Shown piece after piece: positions 16,279-25,480 of a stretch of DNA of 64,000 bases (position 1 is the stretch's first letter; every line of letters begins with the position of its first letter). A program made the position numbers and the translations under genes. Origin of the DNA: Lactonifactor longoviformis DSM 17459 (GTDB lineage Bacteria > Bacillota > Clostridia > Lachnospirales > Lachnospiraceae); contig NZ_FQVI01000010.1 of assembly GCF_900129135.1 (NCBI RefSeq), forward strand, positions 1-64,000, in the 5' to 3' direction. The notes beneath the pieces were generated by a model. The model had not been told where the DNA came from. It ran no database searches and worked only from the letters and a program-made list of their open reading frames with translations.

Positions 16279-17981
16279 AGGAGAAGAGGAAGAATCTGAG
16301 GCAGAAGCTGATTCCCGCCTTTATCGCCGCCGCCTGCATCCCCATTGCAATCTTTGCCCTGATTTCCCAGACAAGGCTTAGACATAGCACCATGGAGAAC
16401 CTGGATATGCGGGCAAAGGCAGATTTGCAGAAGGCAGACCAGAGCCTGAATATGACACTGGATAAGTATGAAACCTTACTGTATGACATCACGACAGATG
16501 AGGACTTCTTAAATCTTGCACTGACAGCGGAATCCGAACATGATGTGATGGAGGCGGATGCCTATGCGCTGCGGAGGGAATTTTCCCATATCTGTAACAG
16601 AAATGAAGGGGCAGAGGGTATCCAGCTTGTGCTGAAGGATGGAAGAAGGATTTTTTATGACAGGCTGTCTTCTTCTTCTGTGAACAGTACATGGATCACT
16701 GATATTCAGGCACCGGATGCAGAAGGGCTTTTGTCCTATTTTGCTGACAGGGAACAGCCGCGTAATACTGGGCAGAAACAGATGTTTCACATCGCCCGCA
16801 GGATTGTGGACTATTGGGACATCCATAAAGAACTGGGATATGTTATCCTCTCCATCAGTATGGACACCCTTGCTTCGGCTATGGAGACCGGAAGTGAATC
16901 GGAGATTTATATTGCAGAAGACGGAATCATTATAGAAGGCGGGGCGGAAGATGCCCGGGGGCAGAAGACCGCGTTTTTAGAGAAGAAAGGCAGCAGTATC
17001 CAGACCATAGAGAATAAGAGGAGCGGGTGGACCATTCTGCTTTGCCAGCCCATGAAGCCATACCAGAGGGCAATCGGGGAACAGTTTATCTTCTGGGTCC
17101 TTGTGGCGGCCGCCATGCTCCTGGTTCTTGTCATCCTGCTGTACCGGGTGACACGCCCTGTGATGGCATCTGTAAATGGAATCGTAGATGCTATGGACAA
17201 TCTGGAAAAGGAAAAGTTCTGCTTAAGCCTTCCGGTGAATGAAAACGACAGCAGTGAGCTCCAGCGGATCTCGGAGGGCTTCAATGAGATGGCGGAGCGC
17301 ACCAGACTGTCTGTGGAGAAGGTAAAGGCTTCCGCCATTGAGCAGAAAAATGCAGAGATATCTGCCCTGGAGGCACAGATAGACCCCCATTTTCTCTATA
17401 ATATACTGGATACCATCAATTGGAAGGCCATAGAGAATGAACAGTATGAGATCAGCAGTATGCTTGTAGCCCTGGCGGGAATCCTGCGATATGCCATCAA
17501 TGACGCCGGGGAGCTTACAACGGTTGGCGCCGAATGTGCCTGGCTTGAAAAATATATCCTTCTGCATCAGGCAAAACTGGGGGAAGAGATAGAGCTGGAA
17601 TTCCAGGCGGAGGAAGCGCTTATGCCCTGCCAGATCCACAAAATGCTGATGCAGCCCTTTGTAGAGAATGCAGTAAAATATGGCTTCCGCGGGAGTAAGG
17701 AGCCCCACAAACTGGAAATCCGGATGGAACGGGCAGGGGAACAGCTCCATATCCGGATCCGAAACAATGGGAATCCCATACAGCCGGAGATACTGGAGGA
17801 ATTAAACGCGGGGACAGAGAGAAAGAATCATCTCGGTATCTCTAATGTGAGAAAGCGCCTGAAACTCTACTATGGGCAAGCGGCGGCTGTCTATTTTGAG
17901 AGTGCACAGAATACAGGAACAGCGGTACATCTGTTTGTGCCGCTGCAGGGAGGAAACGAAGATGCGGATCGCAGTAATTGA
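16275..17981 (+). CDS. YesM-type sensor histidine kinase
   Basis: 568 residues. One membrane helix lies at about 13-32 (IPAFIAAACIPIAIFALIS); an extracytoplasmic region of about 230 residues follows, then a second helix (FWVLVAAAMLLVLVILLYRV, about 270-290) and a HAMP-like linker. The kinase domain begins IDPHFLYNILDTINWKAI, the His_kinase (PF06580) box with the phospho-accepting His, and ends with HATPase motifs VENAVKYGF, NNG and GISNVRKRL. Coupled to the binding protein upstream (4-base overlap) and the response regulator downstream (20-base overlap), it probably reads the sugar-loaded binding protein. Confidence 0.92.
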   Translation: MKEKRKNLRQKLIPAFIAAACIPIAIFALISQTRLRHSTMENLDMRAKADLQKADQSLNMTLDKYETLLYDITTDEDFLNLALTAESEHDVMEADAYALRREFSHICNRNEGAEGIQLVLKDGRRIFYDRLSSSSVNSTWITDIQAPDAEGLLSYFADREQPRNTGQKQMFHIARRIVDYWDIHKELGYVILSISMDTLASAMETGSESEIYIAEDGIIIEGGAEDARGQKTAFLEKKGSSIQTIENKRSGWTILLCQPMKPYQRAIGEQFIFWVLVAAAMLLVLVILLYRVTRPVMASVNGIVDAMDNLEKEKFCLSLPVNENDSSELQRISEGFNEMAERTRLSVEKVKASAIEQKNAEISALEAQIDPHFLYNILDTINWKAIENEQYEISSMLVALAGILRYAINDAGELTTVGAECAWLEKYILLHQAKLGEEIELEFQAEEALMPCQIHKMLMQPFVENAVKYGFRGSKEPHKLEIRMERAGEQLHIRIRNNGNPIQPEILEELNAGTERKNHLGISNVRKRLKLYYGQAAAVYFESAQNTGTAVHLFVPLQGGNEDADRSN

Positions 17982-19488
17982 AGATGAAAAACCAATCCGT
18001 GAAGGACTTGTACGCGTCCTGCATAAGATAAACCCGGACTATCATGTAGTGGACAGCGCGGAAAACGGGATGGACGGGCTGAAACTGCTGGAGCGGGAGC
18101 GCCCGGACCTGATTTTTTTGGATATCCGGATGCCGGACATGGACGGCCTTTCGATGCTGAAGGAAGCCAGGGAGCAAGGCATTGAAGTGAAAGTGGTGAT
18201 CCTGACAGCCTATTCGGATTTTAAATATGCAAAGGAAGCAATCTCCCTGGGGATTGAGAACTATCTGCTGAAGCCGGTAGACCTTCAGGAGCTGCGCAAG
18301 ACCATGGAGAAAATCGAGAGTGAGCTGATGGTGGAGGCGCGGGGACGTCAGGCGCTTTCCCTGGAACAGCTGCTTACCGAGACCCTTGAGGGGCGGCTTA
18401 CCCTGGATGCCGGCCTTGAGGCTGCTCTCTCACAGAATTATGGGATCACGATGACGGACCACATGTACTGCCTCTATATATTGTTAGGGAAACATTATGA
18501 GACAGATAAAGGCGGGGTGGAAGAATTCTTCCGGGAATTCTCTTCCCACAGGCAGGAAACAGAGCTGTGTATGACAGCGCGGGACAGCCGGAAAGCCTTT
18601 TTTATCTGTTTTTATCATATATCTGACAGCAAAAAGTTTATAAGGTATATAAAGCGCTCCGTGATACCCGCCCTTTCCGCCAGGATAAGGAACCATGGCG
18701 TTTTTACGTGGAAGGTGTGCGGCAGCTTCTCTGGCCTTGCCGGGGCAGAAGAGGAACTGGTGGATGCAGGCGGATGGAACCTGATTCTGGGCGACGGGGT
18801 TTTGATCGAGTGTGATAAGATAAGCGCTGTGAGGGTCTGCCCGTCTGCCTATCCAACGGAACTGGAGAATAGAGCCAGGCATGCGGTCATGCGCCTGGAT
18901 TCCCAAGAGTTTATCCGCTGCTTTCAGCAGTTCATGGAATCCTGCCTGTTAGAAGTCCACCGTCCCCAGGATATCCGGGAGGTCTGCCTCAGATTTGCTT
19001 ATGCAGTCATCAATACTGCAAAGGAATGCGGTACCCTGAAGGATGAGGAGCTGATGGTGCAGAATGTAATGCGGACCATACTGGAATCAGTGCGCTGGGA
19101 TGATATCATGGATGTGCTGCTGGAACTGTTCTCCATGATCCGGCCGGAGCAAAAAGAACAGTCTTCCTCAGAACTGCTGGTACAGCGGGCGCTTTCCCTG
19201 ATCCGGGAATCTTACAGCCAGGGGATTAATTTAGAGGAGACAGCCAGGAGGCTCCGTGTCTCAGAGGAGTATCTGGGAAAACTGCTGAAAAAGGAAACCG
19301 GGCAGTCCTTTACGGAGATCATCCGGAAGCTGAGAATAGACAGAGCCAAACGCCTTCTGCTGGACACGGACCTGAAATTGAACCAGATAGCGGCCCTGAC
19401 CGGTTTTTCGGACCCTAAATATATGAGCAAGGTTTTCCGGGCGGAAGTGGGCATGCTTCCCAATGAATACAGGAGGATGAATACATAA
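17962..19488 (+). CDS. YesN-type response regulator (receiver plus AraC HTH)
   Basis: 508 residues from ATG 17962, behind GGGAGGAAACGAAG; the longer frame from 17872 lies in the kinase gene. The receiver domain (1-120) has the acidic pair EDE, phospho-acceptor Asp in LIFLDIRMPDMDG and the switch Thr/Lys in LTAYSDF and LLKPVD. A long middle region (about 130-400) follows. The last 100 residues form the AraC-type double HTH: LEETARRLRVSEEYLGKLLK and LNQIAALTGFSDPKYMSKVF. Most likely target is the GPH symporter gene 101 bases downstream. Confidence 0.92.
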   Translation: MRIAVIEDEKPIREGLVRVLHKINPDYHVVDSAENGMDGLKLLERERPDLIFLDIRMPDMDGLSMLKEAREQGIEVKVVILTAYSDFKYAKEAISLGIENYLLKPVDLQELRKTMEKIESELMVEARGRQALSLEQLLTETLEGRLTLDAGLEAALSQNYGITMTDHMYCLYILLGKHYETDKGGVEEFFREFSSHRQETELCMTARDSRKAFFICFYHISDSKKFIRYIKRSVIPALSARIRNHGVFTWKVCGSFSGLAGAEEELVDAGGWNLILGDGVLIECDKISAVRVCPSAYPTELENRARHAVMRLDSQEFIRCFQQFMESCLLEVHRPQDIREVCLRFAYAVINTAKECGTLKDEELMVQNVMRTILESVRWDDIMDVLLELFSMIRPEQKEQSSSELLVQRALSLIRESYSQGINLEETARRLRVSEEYLGKLLKKETGQSFTEIIRKLRIDRAKRLLLDTDLKLNQIAALTGFSDPKYMSKVFRAEVGMLPNEYRRMNT

Positions 19489-19589
19489 CAGTTCGGATTT
19501 TTCCTCCTTTAGCGGAATATTTCTCCTCCTTTTCCGCATGGGTTCTGCTATAGTAATCGCAGAAATGAAAGAACGAGGAGGATGTAGGA

Positions 19590-21026
19590 ATGGAAGCTGT
19601 TGAAAATATTTCCGTAGGCCTGAATACCGGAGCATCGGAAAGGATATCAGCGAAAAAGGAAAGGACAGGCAGCCGGGTGTCCGTGAGAGAAAAAGTCTGC
19701 TATGGCGTAGGTGATATCGGGGCGAACCTTGTGTGGACCACAGTAGCATCCTTTTTGACGATTTACTGCACGGATGTGGCAGGCATCGCAGCAGGGGTAG
19801 TGGGGACACTGATGCTGATCGCCCGGCTGTTTGACGGGGTATCAGACCTTTTCATGGGGATCATCATTGATAAGACGAATACCAGATGGGGAAAAGCCCG
19901 CCCCTGGGTGCTGTGGAGCGCGCCGCCGCTGGTCATCAGCCTGGTGATGATTTTCACGGTCCCAAAGCTGAGTGCAGACGGCAAGGCGCTGTATCTCTTG
20001 CTGGTATATATCTTTTTGGCGGCAGTCTGCTTCACTGCGTCCAACCTGTCTTATAATACCATGCTGTCACTGGTGACCACGGAGCAGCATGACAGAAATG
20101 TCATGAACACGTTCCGTTTTGAGTTTACGATGATTGCACAGCTTGTCATCAACGTCATCACAATCCCGCTGGTACACAAGCTGGGAAACGGACAAAAAGG
20201 CTGGACGTATATGAGTGTGATCTATGCAGTTGTGGCAATGGCTATGTTCGCTGTCACATTTCTGGGTACAAAGGAGCGGTACAAACCGGTGAAACCAGCC
20301 GCTTCCCAAAAAGAAAAGAAACATCCCGTGAAAACGGTGAAGACACTCTGCAAAAACAAATATTTTATTCTGATCACCTTGGCGTTTGCGGTGATCTATA
20401 CCTCACTGGGGCTGACTGGCGGAGCAAGGATTTATTATGCAAAATATGTTCTGGGCGATGAGATGCTCAACAGTACCATGACTTTATTCAACTATATACC
20501 GACAATCCTGACCATTATGCTGATCCCTCTGTTTACGAAGAGGTTTGGTAAGATCAAAGCCTTGTTTATTGGGTTTAGTTTCTACGCAGTTGGACTTATT
20601 CTGGAAATCGCCGGCCCGGTGAACCTGCCTATGATCTACAGCGGGCTTGTCCTTCAGGGGATTGGACATGCGGCACTTTATTCCTGTTTGTTCGCTATTG
20701 TAGGGGATGTGGTAGACTACAGTGAGTGGAAAGACGGAATCCGTGAGGAAGGGCTTACCTACAGCGTCACCAGCTTTGGACAGAAAATCGGCACAGGGCT
20801 TGGTACCGCGGCTTTAGGATGGATACTGGCAGCGGGAAATTATGACGGGATGGCGGCAGTCCAGCCGGATTCTGCAATCTTTGCCATCAAAGCGCTGTTT
20901 TTGTATCTGCCGCTGGTGATTACAGGGATTGTCCTGGTCATCTGGTATCTTTTCATGGGAATTGATAAGATCTATCCCACAATTCGGAAGGAGCTGGACG
21001 AACGCAGGATGCAGGCGGCTGAATGA
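19590..21026 (+). CDS. GPH family sugar:cation symporter
   Basis: 478 residues, twelve hydrophobic segments. Family marks include VCYGVGDIGANLVWTTVASF, LIARLFDGVSDLFMGIIIDK and TRWGKARPW, the MelB/YicJ-type cation-site and loop motifs with the two Asp residues of helix II. It imports a glycoside or sugar with Na+ or H+. It closes the binding-protein/kinase/regulator group, which has no other transporter, so it is the probable output and uptake route of that system. CGAGGAGG precedes the start. Confidence 0.92.
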   Translation: MEAVENISVGLNTGASERISAKKERTGSRVSVREKVCYGVGDIGANLVWTTVASFLTIYCTDVAGIAAGVVGTLMLIARLFDGVSDLFMGIIIDKTNTRWGKARPWVLWSAPPLVISLVMIFTVPKLSADGKALYLLLVYIFLAAVCFTASNLSYNTMLSLVTTEQHDRNVMNTFRFEFTMIAQLVINVITIPLVHKLGNGQKGWTYMSVIYAVVAMAMFAVTFLGTKERYKPVKPAASQKEKKHPVKTVKTLCKNKYFILITLAFAVIYTSLGLTGGARIYYAKYVLGDEMLNSTMTLFNYIPTILTIMLIPLFTKRFGKIKALFIGFSFYAVGLILEIAGPVNLPMIYSGLVLQGIGHAALYSCLFAIVGDVVDYSEWKDGIREEGLTYSVTSFGQKIGTGLGTAALGWILAAGNYDGMAAVQPDSAIFAIKALFLYLPLVITGIVLVIWYLFMGIDKIYPTIRKELDERRMQAAE

Positions 21027-21092
21027 ACTGTCATGTAAAGGATGAGGGGAGCGATTGCCAGATTACATTGAATGCATCCGTAGTCCCCCTGT

Positions 21093-21131
21093 AAAAACTC
21101 TCAGAGACATGAACTTTCTGGGAGTTTTTTT
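21093..21131 (+). terminator. Rho-independent terminator after the GPH symporter
   Basis: AAAACTCTCAGA pairs imperfectly with TCTGGGAGTTTT around a loop at 21106-21116 and runs into seven T. Confidence 0.75.
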
Positions 21132-21252
21132 GCGGATGTATGTAAATTTTATATAGGCAACTATATAATTATGGGCATAGAAGGTGAATTATATAAAACC
21201 TTTTTGATATTATGGCAGTTATATAGTTAAAGGGAATAAGGAGGAATGTTTT

Positions 21253-21807
21253 ATGGATGACGGCCAGATGATTGAGCAGATCCGGCAGGGCAGAAAGGAA
21301 TACCTGAATACCATTGCTGAAAAGTACTACGATGACATATACCGCTTCTGCTGCTATCAGACCGGCAGCCCGGATCAGTCTTATGATCTTGCCCAGGAGA
21401 CCTTCCTCCGATTCATACGGTATGTGGATCATTACCGCCACAAGAATCTGAAGGGGTATCTTCTTGCCATTGCCATGAATGTATGCCGGGACTATTTTCA
21501 CTGTGAGAAAAAGAGGAGGACAGTGCCTTGGGATTCGCCTCTGAATCCGGAGGGAGAGTCTGTAGGCGGAGACGCTGCCAGTGAGAAGGTCTTGGAGGCT
21601 GAGCGGATAGAGAAGGTGCGGGAGGCGTTGCTTTGCCTGCCTCCTATGCAGCGGGAGGTAATTGTTCTGCACTGCTGCAGCGGGCTTACCTACAGGGAAA
21701 TCGGAGCGGTCACAGGGGCAGGGATCTCCACCGTAAAATCCCGGATGAAACAGGGAACAGAGAAACTGAAAAGAATGCTGAGAAAGGAGGACTTTTATGG
21801 GGAATGA
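21253..21807 (+). CDS. ECF-type RNA polymerase sigma factor
   Basis: 184 residues with sigma-70 region 2 (about 10-75: YDDIYRFCCYQTGSPDQSYD then AQETFLRFIRYVDHY) and region 4 (about 120-175: LLCLPPMQREVIVLHCCSGL, TYREIGAVTGAGISTVKSRM). Region 3 is absent, as in ECF factors. It starts after AAGGAGG and overlaps the next gene by 11 bases. Upstream, 21150-21167 holds TATATAGgcaaCTATATA, a possible control site. The whole four-gene run likely forms one unit in which the sigma drives a membrane/ABC stress module. Confidence 0.9.
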   Translation: MDDGQMIEQIRQGRKEYLNTIAEKYYDDIYRFCCYQTGSPDQSYDLAQETFLRFIRYVDHYRHKNLKGYLLAIAMNVCRDYFHCEKKRRTVPWDSPLNPEGESVGGDAASEKVLEAERIEKVREALLCLPPMQREVIVLHCCSGLTYREIGAVTGAGISTVKSRMKQGTEKLKRMLRKEDFYGE

Positions 21808-22549
21808 CAAAATCAAGCTTCCGGAACTTTCGGTGGATCCCATAAAGAAAAAGGAGTCCCTTTACAAAATACAGGAGGCTGCCGCCCAAAAGAGACTGGT
21901 ATACTGTCCCTCCTGGCTGGAGATATTGAAAAGCCAGCTGGCCTACATTTCCAGGGGGTATTGGATTGGCCAGGGGGCCTTTGCTGGAGTAGGGATACTC
22001 GTATTTCTGCTGTTGGGAAACCTTTCCCGGGAGGATGTCCCCTACCTGTTCTACGCTTCCGTTCTGGCAGCAAGCATCGGAATAGTGACTGTGATGGAAC
22101 TTGGCAGAAGCCAGTCCTGTCAGATGGGAGAGCTGGAGGAGAGCTGCTATTTTAATCTGGGACAGCTCTGGGGAATTAAAATGGTACTCTCGGGGAGTAT
22201 AAACGTTGCTATTCTTACAGGGGTGATAGGCGGGCTTTCCAGAAAAACAGATTTTGGAATTTTGGCCCTTTGTCTGTATATTCTTGTTCCCTTTGTGCTT
22301 TCCCACGGGTGCTACCTGCTTCTGTTGTTCTGGGGCAGAAACATGGGGAAGAAGTGGCCTCAGATCACGGCTGCAGTCTTTATGGGCCTGGCAGCCATGA
22401 TACCCGGGGCATTTCCAGGTGTGTACCGGCAAATCTATCTGCCGGTATGGGGGGGAGTGTTCCTGATAGGAGTGGTTCTTCTGGCACTGGAGCTGCATTC
22501 TCTGTTTAAGAAACTGTCTGTGGGAGGAGAGAAAATATGCTGGAGTTAA
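21797..22549 (+). CDS. Multi-pass membrane protein, putative regulator or partner of the ECF sigma/ABC module
   Basis: 250 residues. About 55 hydrophilic residues lead into six hydrophobic helices (for example GQGAFAGVGILVFLLLG and ILALCLYILVPFVLS). No zinc-finger (HxxxCxxC) anti-sigma motif is present. It overlaps both the sigma gene (11 bases) and the ATPase gene (13 bases). By position it could be an anti-sigma factor or a permease subunit; I cannot decide from sequence. Family not recognised. Confidence 0.6.
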   Translation: MGNDKIKLPELSVDPIKKKESLYKIQEAAAQKRLVYCPSWLEILKSQLAYISRGYWIGQGAFAGVGILVFLLLGNLSREDVPYLFYASVLAASIGIVTVMELGRSQSCQMGELEESCYFNLGQLWGIKMVLSGSINVAILTGVIGGLSRKTDFGILALCLYILVPFVLSHGCYLLLLFWGRNMGKKWPQITAAVFMGLAAMIPGAFPGVYRQIYLPVWGGVFLIGVVLLALELHSLFKKLSVGGEKICWS

Positions 22550-23439
22550 AGTTGGATCGGATCACGAAACAGTATAAGGAGAAAATAGCGGTAGATCACA
22601 TTAGTGTCTCGTTTGTAAACGGGGTATATGGTCTGCTGGGGGAAAACGGTGCGGGAAAAACCACCCTGCTGCGAATGATATGCAATCTTCTCCCTCCAGG
22701 GGAGGGAGAGATTGTCTGCAGCGGGATTCCTATACGGAATATGGGGAGGGAATACAGACGTCTTTTGGGATATCTGCCGCAGGAATTCGGGTATTACCCG
22801 GAGTTTACCGCCTGGCGGTATCTGATGTACCTTGCGTCACTGAAAGCTCTGCCCAAGGAGCTGGCCCGGGAGAGGTGCCGGGAACTCTTAAAGCTGGTAG
22901 GGCTGGAAGGTGAGGAAAGGCAGAAGATAAAAACCTTTTCCGGGGGAATGGTGAGAAGGCTGGGGATTGCCCAGGCGCTGCTCAACGATCCCGAGATTCT
23001 GATCCTGGATGAGCCTACCTCCGGTCTGGATCCCAGAGAGCGCATCCGTTTCCGAAATATTATCAGCTCCCTGGGTAAAAACCGGATTGTAATTCTGTCT
23101 ACCCACATTGTGGCAGATGTGGCCTATATCGCAGACGAAATTCTCCTTATGAAAAAAGGTAAGATCATAGGGAGCGGCACTCCGGAAGAGCTGGTAAAGA
23201 GGATGAATGGCTGTGTATGGGAATGTCTGATACCCGGGGACAAAGTGGGGGATTATACAGAAAAGTATCCGGTAAGTAATCTTAAAAATGTGGATAACCA
23301 GGTAAGACTCCGCATGCTTTCGGTGGATAAGCCCTGTGCAAATGCAGTGCCGGCGGAACCGGGCCTGGAAGATGTCTATCTGTATTTTACAGAGGAGGAA
23401 AGGGGAGCGTATGAAGATACTGCAGACAGAAATTTATAA
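22537..23439 (+). CDS. ABC transporter ATP-binding protein
   Basis: 300 residues. All ATPase motifs are intact: Walker A GENGAGKTTLL (about 37-45), Q-loop YLPQEFGYYPEF, signature FSGGMVRRLGIAQAL, Walker B LILDEPTSGLDP and H-loop STHIV. The C-terminal 75 residues form the accessory domain common in CcmA/bacitracin-type exporters. Its 3' end overlaps the permease gene by 29 bases. With that permease it should form an exporter (DrrA/BcrA class), perhaps for antimicrobial peptides given the ECF control; inference. Confidence 0.92.
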   Translation: MLELKLDRITKQYKEKIAVDHISVSFVNGVYGLLGENGAGKTTLLRMICNLLPPGEGEIVCSGIPIRNMGREYRRLLGYLPQEFGYYPEFTAWRYLMYLASLKALPKELARERCRELLKLVGLEGEERQKIKTFSGGMVRRLGIAQALLNDPEILILDEPTSGLDPRERIRFRNIISSLGKNRIVILSTHIVADVAYIADEILLMKKGKIIGSGTPEELVKRMNGCVWECLIPGDKVGDYTEKYPVSNLKNVDNQVRLRMLSVDKPCANAVPAEPGLEDVYLYFTEEERGAYEDTADRNL

Positions 23440-24544
23440 GATTTGTACCAGGAAAATATTGTATCTGGGACTCTTTGCAGGGCTTCTGTTTTTGGGGTTT
23501 TATTTTTGGACGGGTGTTCTGGGGGGAGAGTATGTATATGAGGACGGCATCTGTTACCGGAGGATGGAGGCCATTGAAAAGAATCTGGAGACAGCCAAAA
23601 ACTATGAAGGCCCCCTAACCCGCCAAAAGGCTGAGGACATTATTGCTGCGTTTGGGTGGACAGAATACGCAGACAGTCTGCAGACAGATCCGAAGACAGG
23701 AGATACCAAAAAGGGATATTACGAGAATGCCTGCAACCGGTTTGTGACAGAGTACCTTTCTACCCGAAGATGGGGAGCAGAATTCCCTGCGCTGGTGAGG
23801 GCACAGGATGTTCCGGAAATCAGTGCGCTGATGGATGGGGGATTGGAGTATGCATACGGGGATGTGTGGGGAAGTGACTTTCTGGAAATGCATATGATGG
23901 CCAGACTGATTCTGGCTGTGCTGACGGTGATTGCGGCAGCACCCGTATTTTCAGAGGAGTATGCCCTTGGGACGGCAAATGTGCTGATGACAACTGCGTA
24001 TGGGAGAGGGAAAAATGCTGTCTGTAAGGCGGGGGCGGTGCTGGGACTTACGGGTATTCTTTATCTGGCGGTGTCCGGGGCGCTTTTCGCCGTTTTCGCA
24101 GGGGTTTACGGCACAGAGGGATTAAGGGCAAGCGGAGAGCTGGTTTTCCCTGATTTATATTATATGGGAGCCTCCAGGGGAGCGGCGGGGGGACTGCTTT
24201 TGAGATACTTTCTGGCAGGGTTTCTGGCCAACATGGGGACCGGAGGGATTACACTTTTTATCTCGTCCCGGTGCCGGCAGACTTTTCAATCCCTCCTGTG
24301 GTCCCTGTTCTTTTATGTGCTTCCCCTGATAATGTACAGTATAATATTTACTATGCTGGGTCCCTCCAGAATCGTAATCCTCTTCCGGGGAATCATTGGC
24401 TCCCTAACCCTTTTTATGCCCATGGCAGAACTGTCCAGCGCATCAGCTGTGTTCCGGTGGAGTGAATACGGAATTGTGGCTATTGTAACCATATTCTGTG
24501 TGGTGAAAGGGTGCAGGCGCTACAGCAGATATCAGATCACTTGA
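23411..24544 (+). CDS. ABC transporter permease (ABC-2 type)
   Basis: 377 residues from ATG 23411, behind GAGGAAAGGGGAGCGT; an upstream in-frame ATG lies deep in the ATPase gene. An N-terminal helix (IYKICTRKILYLGLFAGLLF) is followed by an outside loop of about 150 residues. A cluster of five further helices comes next, starting with the ABC-2 signature-like FSEEYALGTANVLMTT. It is the membrane partner of the ATPase above. It converges tail to tail (8-base overlap) with the minus-strand gene at 24537. Confidence 0.82.
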   Translation: MKILQTEIYKICTRKILYLGLFAGLLFLGFYFWTGVLGGEYVYEDGICYRRMEAIEKNLETAKNYEGPLTRQKAEDIIAAFGWTEYADSLQTDPKTGDTKKGYYENACNRFVTEYLSTRRWGAEFPALVRAQDVPEISALMDGGLEYAYGDVWGSDFLEMHMMARLILAVLTVIAAAPVFSEEYALGTANVLMTTAYGRGKNAVCKAGAVLGLTGILYLAVSGALFAVFAGVYGTEGLRASGELVFPDLYYMGASRGAAGGLLLRYFLAGFLANMGTGGITLFISSRCRQTFQSLLWSLFFYVLPLIMYSIIFTMLGPSRIVILFRGIIGSLTLFMPMAELSSASAVFRWSEYGIVAIVTIFCVVKGCRRYSRYQIT

Positions 24545-24791
24545 ATTGCCGGTAGAATTCTGATAACTCTGCTTTTGTGTCCGGCGGAAGCTGGCTTTTC
24601 TTAATCCCCAGGACTGCACCTTCCAGTGCGTAAAGTCTGTGGATACAGGCAGAAGCGTCGATGGCCTTAATCTTCAGCCATGCCTGCCGGCTGCCGGTTT
24701 CTCTCAGCTGCTCCGGTGTGGTAATGCCCACTTCTTCCAGCTGTGCCTCGACGGCCGGGCCGATGTTGGGAAGTTTAGATAGTTCACCCAT
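24537..24791 (-). CDS. TfoX C-terminal-domain (helix-hairpin-helix) protein
   Basis: 84 residues: LSKLPNIGPAVEAQLEEVGI is a helix-hairpin-helix motif and the whole matches the C-terminal TfoX/Sxy domain, here stand-alone without the N-terminal competence domain. Such short proteins are common in Firmicutes and their role is not settled; competence control is not implied. Ribosome site AAAGGAGA. Confidence 0.8.
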   Translation of the reverse strand: MGELSKLPNIGPAVEAQLEEVGITTPEQLRETGSRQAWLKIKAIDASACIHRLYALEGAVLGIKKSQLPPDTKAELSEFYRQFK

Positions 24792-24806
24792 AATAATTCT
24801 CCTTTC

Positions 24807-25466
24807 TTAACGGGCTGTTAAATTTATATCGCAGAAGCTCTGCAGGATCCTTGAGAAGAAATTTTCCCTGCCCTTAGCCAGAAAGCGCCAGAGGCTGAAG
24901 GCAACGGCAAGGGAGCCGAGCAGGCAGGCGATGATATCCTGCATGGTATCATTTACCCCGGTGGTAAATACATTCTGGGGGTCATTGTGCAGAATAAAGT
25001 TAATAACGTATTCAAAAATTTCCCAGAAGCAGGCTACAGCCAGAGAGAAACAGAGGGAAAAGAGACTGGTGAGGGGGGCATCCTCTCTCTCCAGCTTTTT
25101 TCTTGGCTTAAAGATGTAGAAAATACAGCACCCGATAAGAGTAAAAACAATACCCGATAAAAAATGTACAAACTTGTCATAGCCGGGTACCAGGTGGTAG
25201 CCGTTTAAAATCATGCCGATGCCAAATGCAAGTGTAGAGAAGGCGTAGATGGCAAAGTGTATAATATAGGCCGGGCGAAGGCGAAATACCTTGTTAAATA
25301 TAAAAGGTATAAAGGCAAAGGCGCAGAAGGAAAAGGCCAGCATTACGTAATAGGACGTAGAATTTATTATATTATAGATTCCTGTCAGGATACCGGCCAG
25401 GATAATGGCGGCACCATAATAGCTGCAGATTTTTTTATAGCGTTCATTTAGATCAATGGTATTCAT
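24807..25466 (-). CDS. DUF2238/YjdF-like integral membrane protein
   Basis: 219 residues with about six helices. YDKFVHFLSGIVFTLIG, then CFWEIFEYVINF and DTMQDIIACLLGS keep the Asp-His, Trp-Glu-Glu and Asp-Thr-x-x-Asp residues conserved in DUF2238 membrane proteins; these polar residues inside helices suggest a metal or lipid-headgroup site. Function unknown. It lies 15 bases upstream of the TfoX-domain gene on the same strand. Confidence 0.7.
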   Translation of the reverse strand: MNTIDLNERYKKICSYYGAAIILAGILTGIYNIINSTSYYVMLAFSFCAFAFIPFIFNKVFRLRPAYIIHFAIYAFSTLAFGIGMILNGYHLVPGYDKFVHFLSGIVFTLIGCCIFYIFKPRKKLEREDAPLTSLFSLCFSLAVACFWEIFEYVINFILHNDPQNVFTTGVNDTMQDIIACLLGSLAVAFSLWRFLAKGRENFFSRILQSFCDINLTAR

Positions 25467-25480
25467 TTATAACCTCCAAT

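Noticed and set aside
21710-22498. 262-codon minus-strand frame opposite the sigma/membrane genes
   Set aside because: Shadow of two well-supported plus-strand genes; composition is His/Pro/Gln-rich and no motif is seen.
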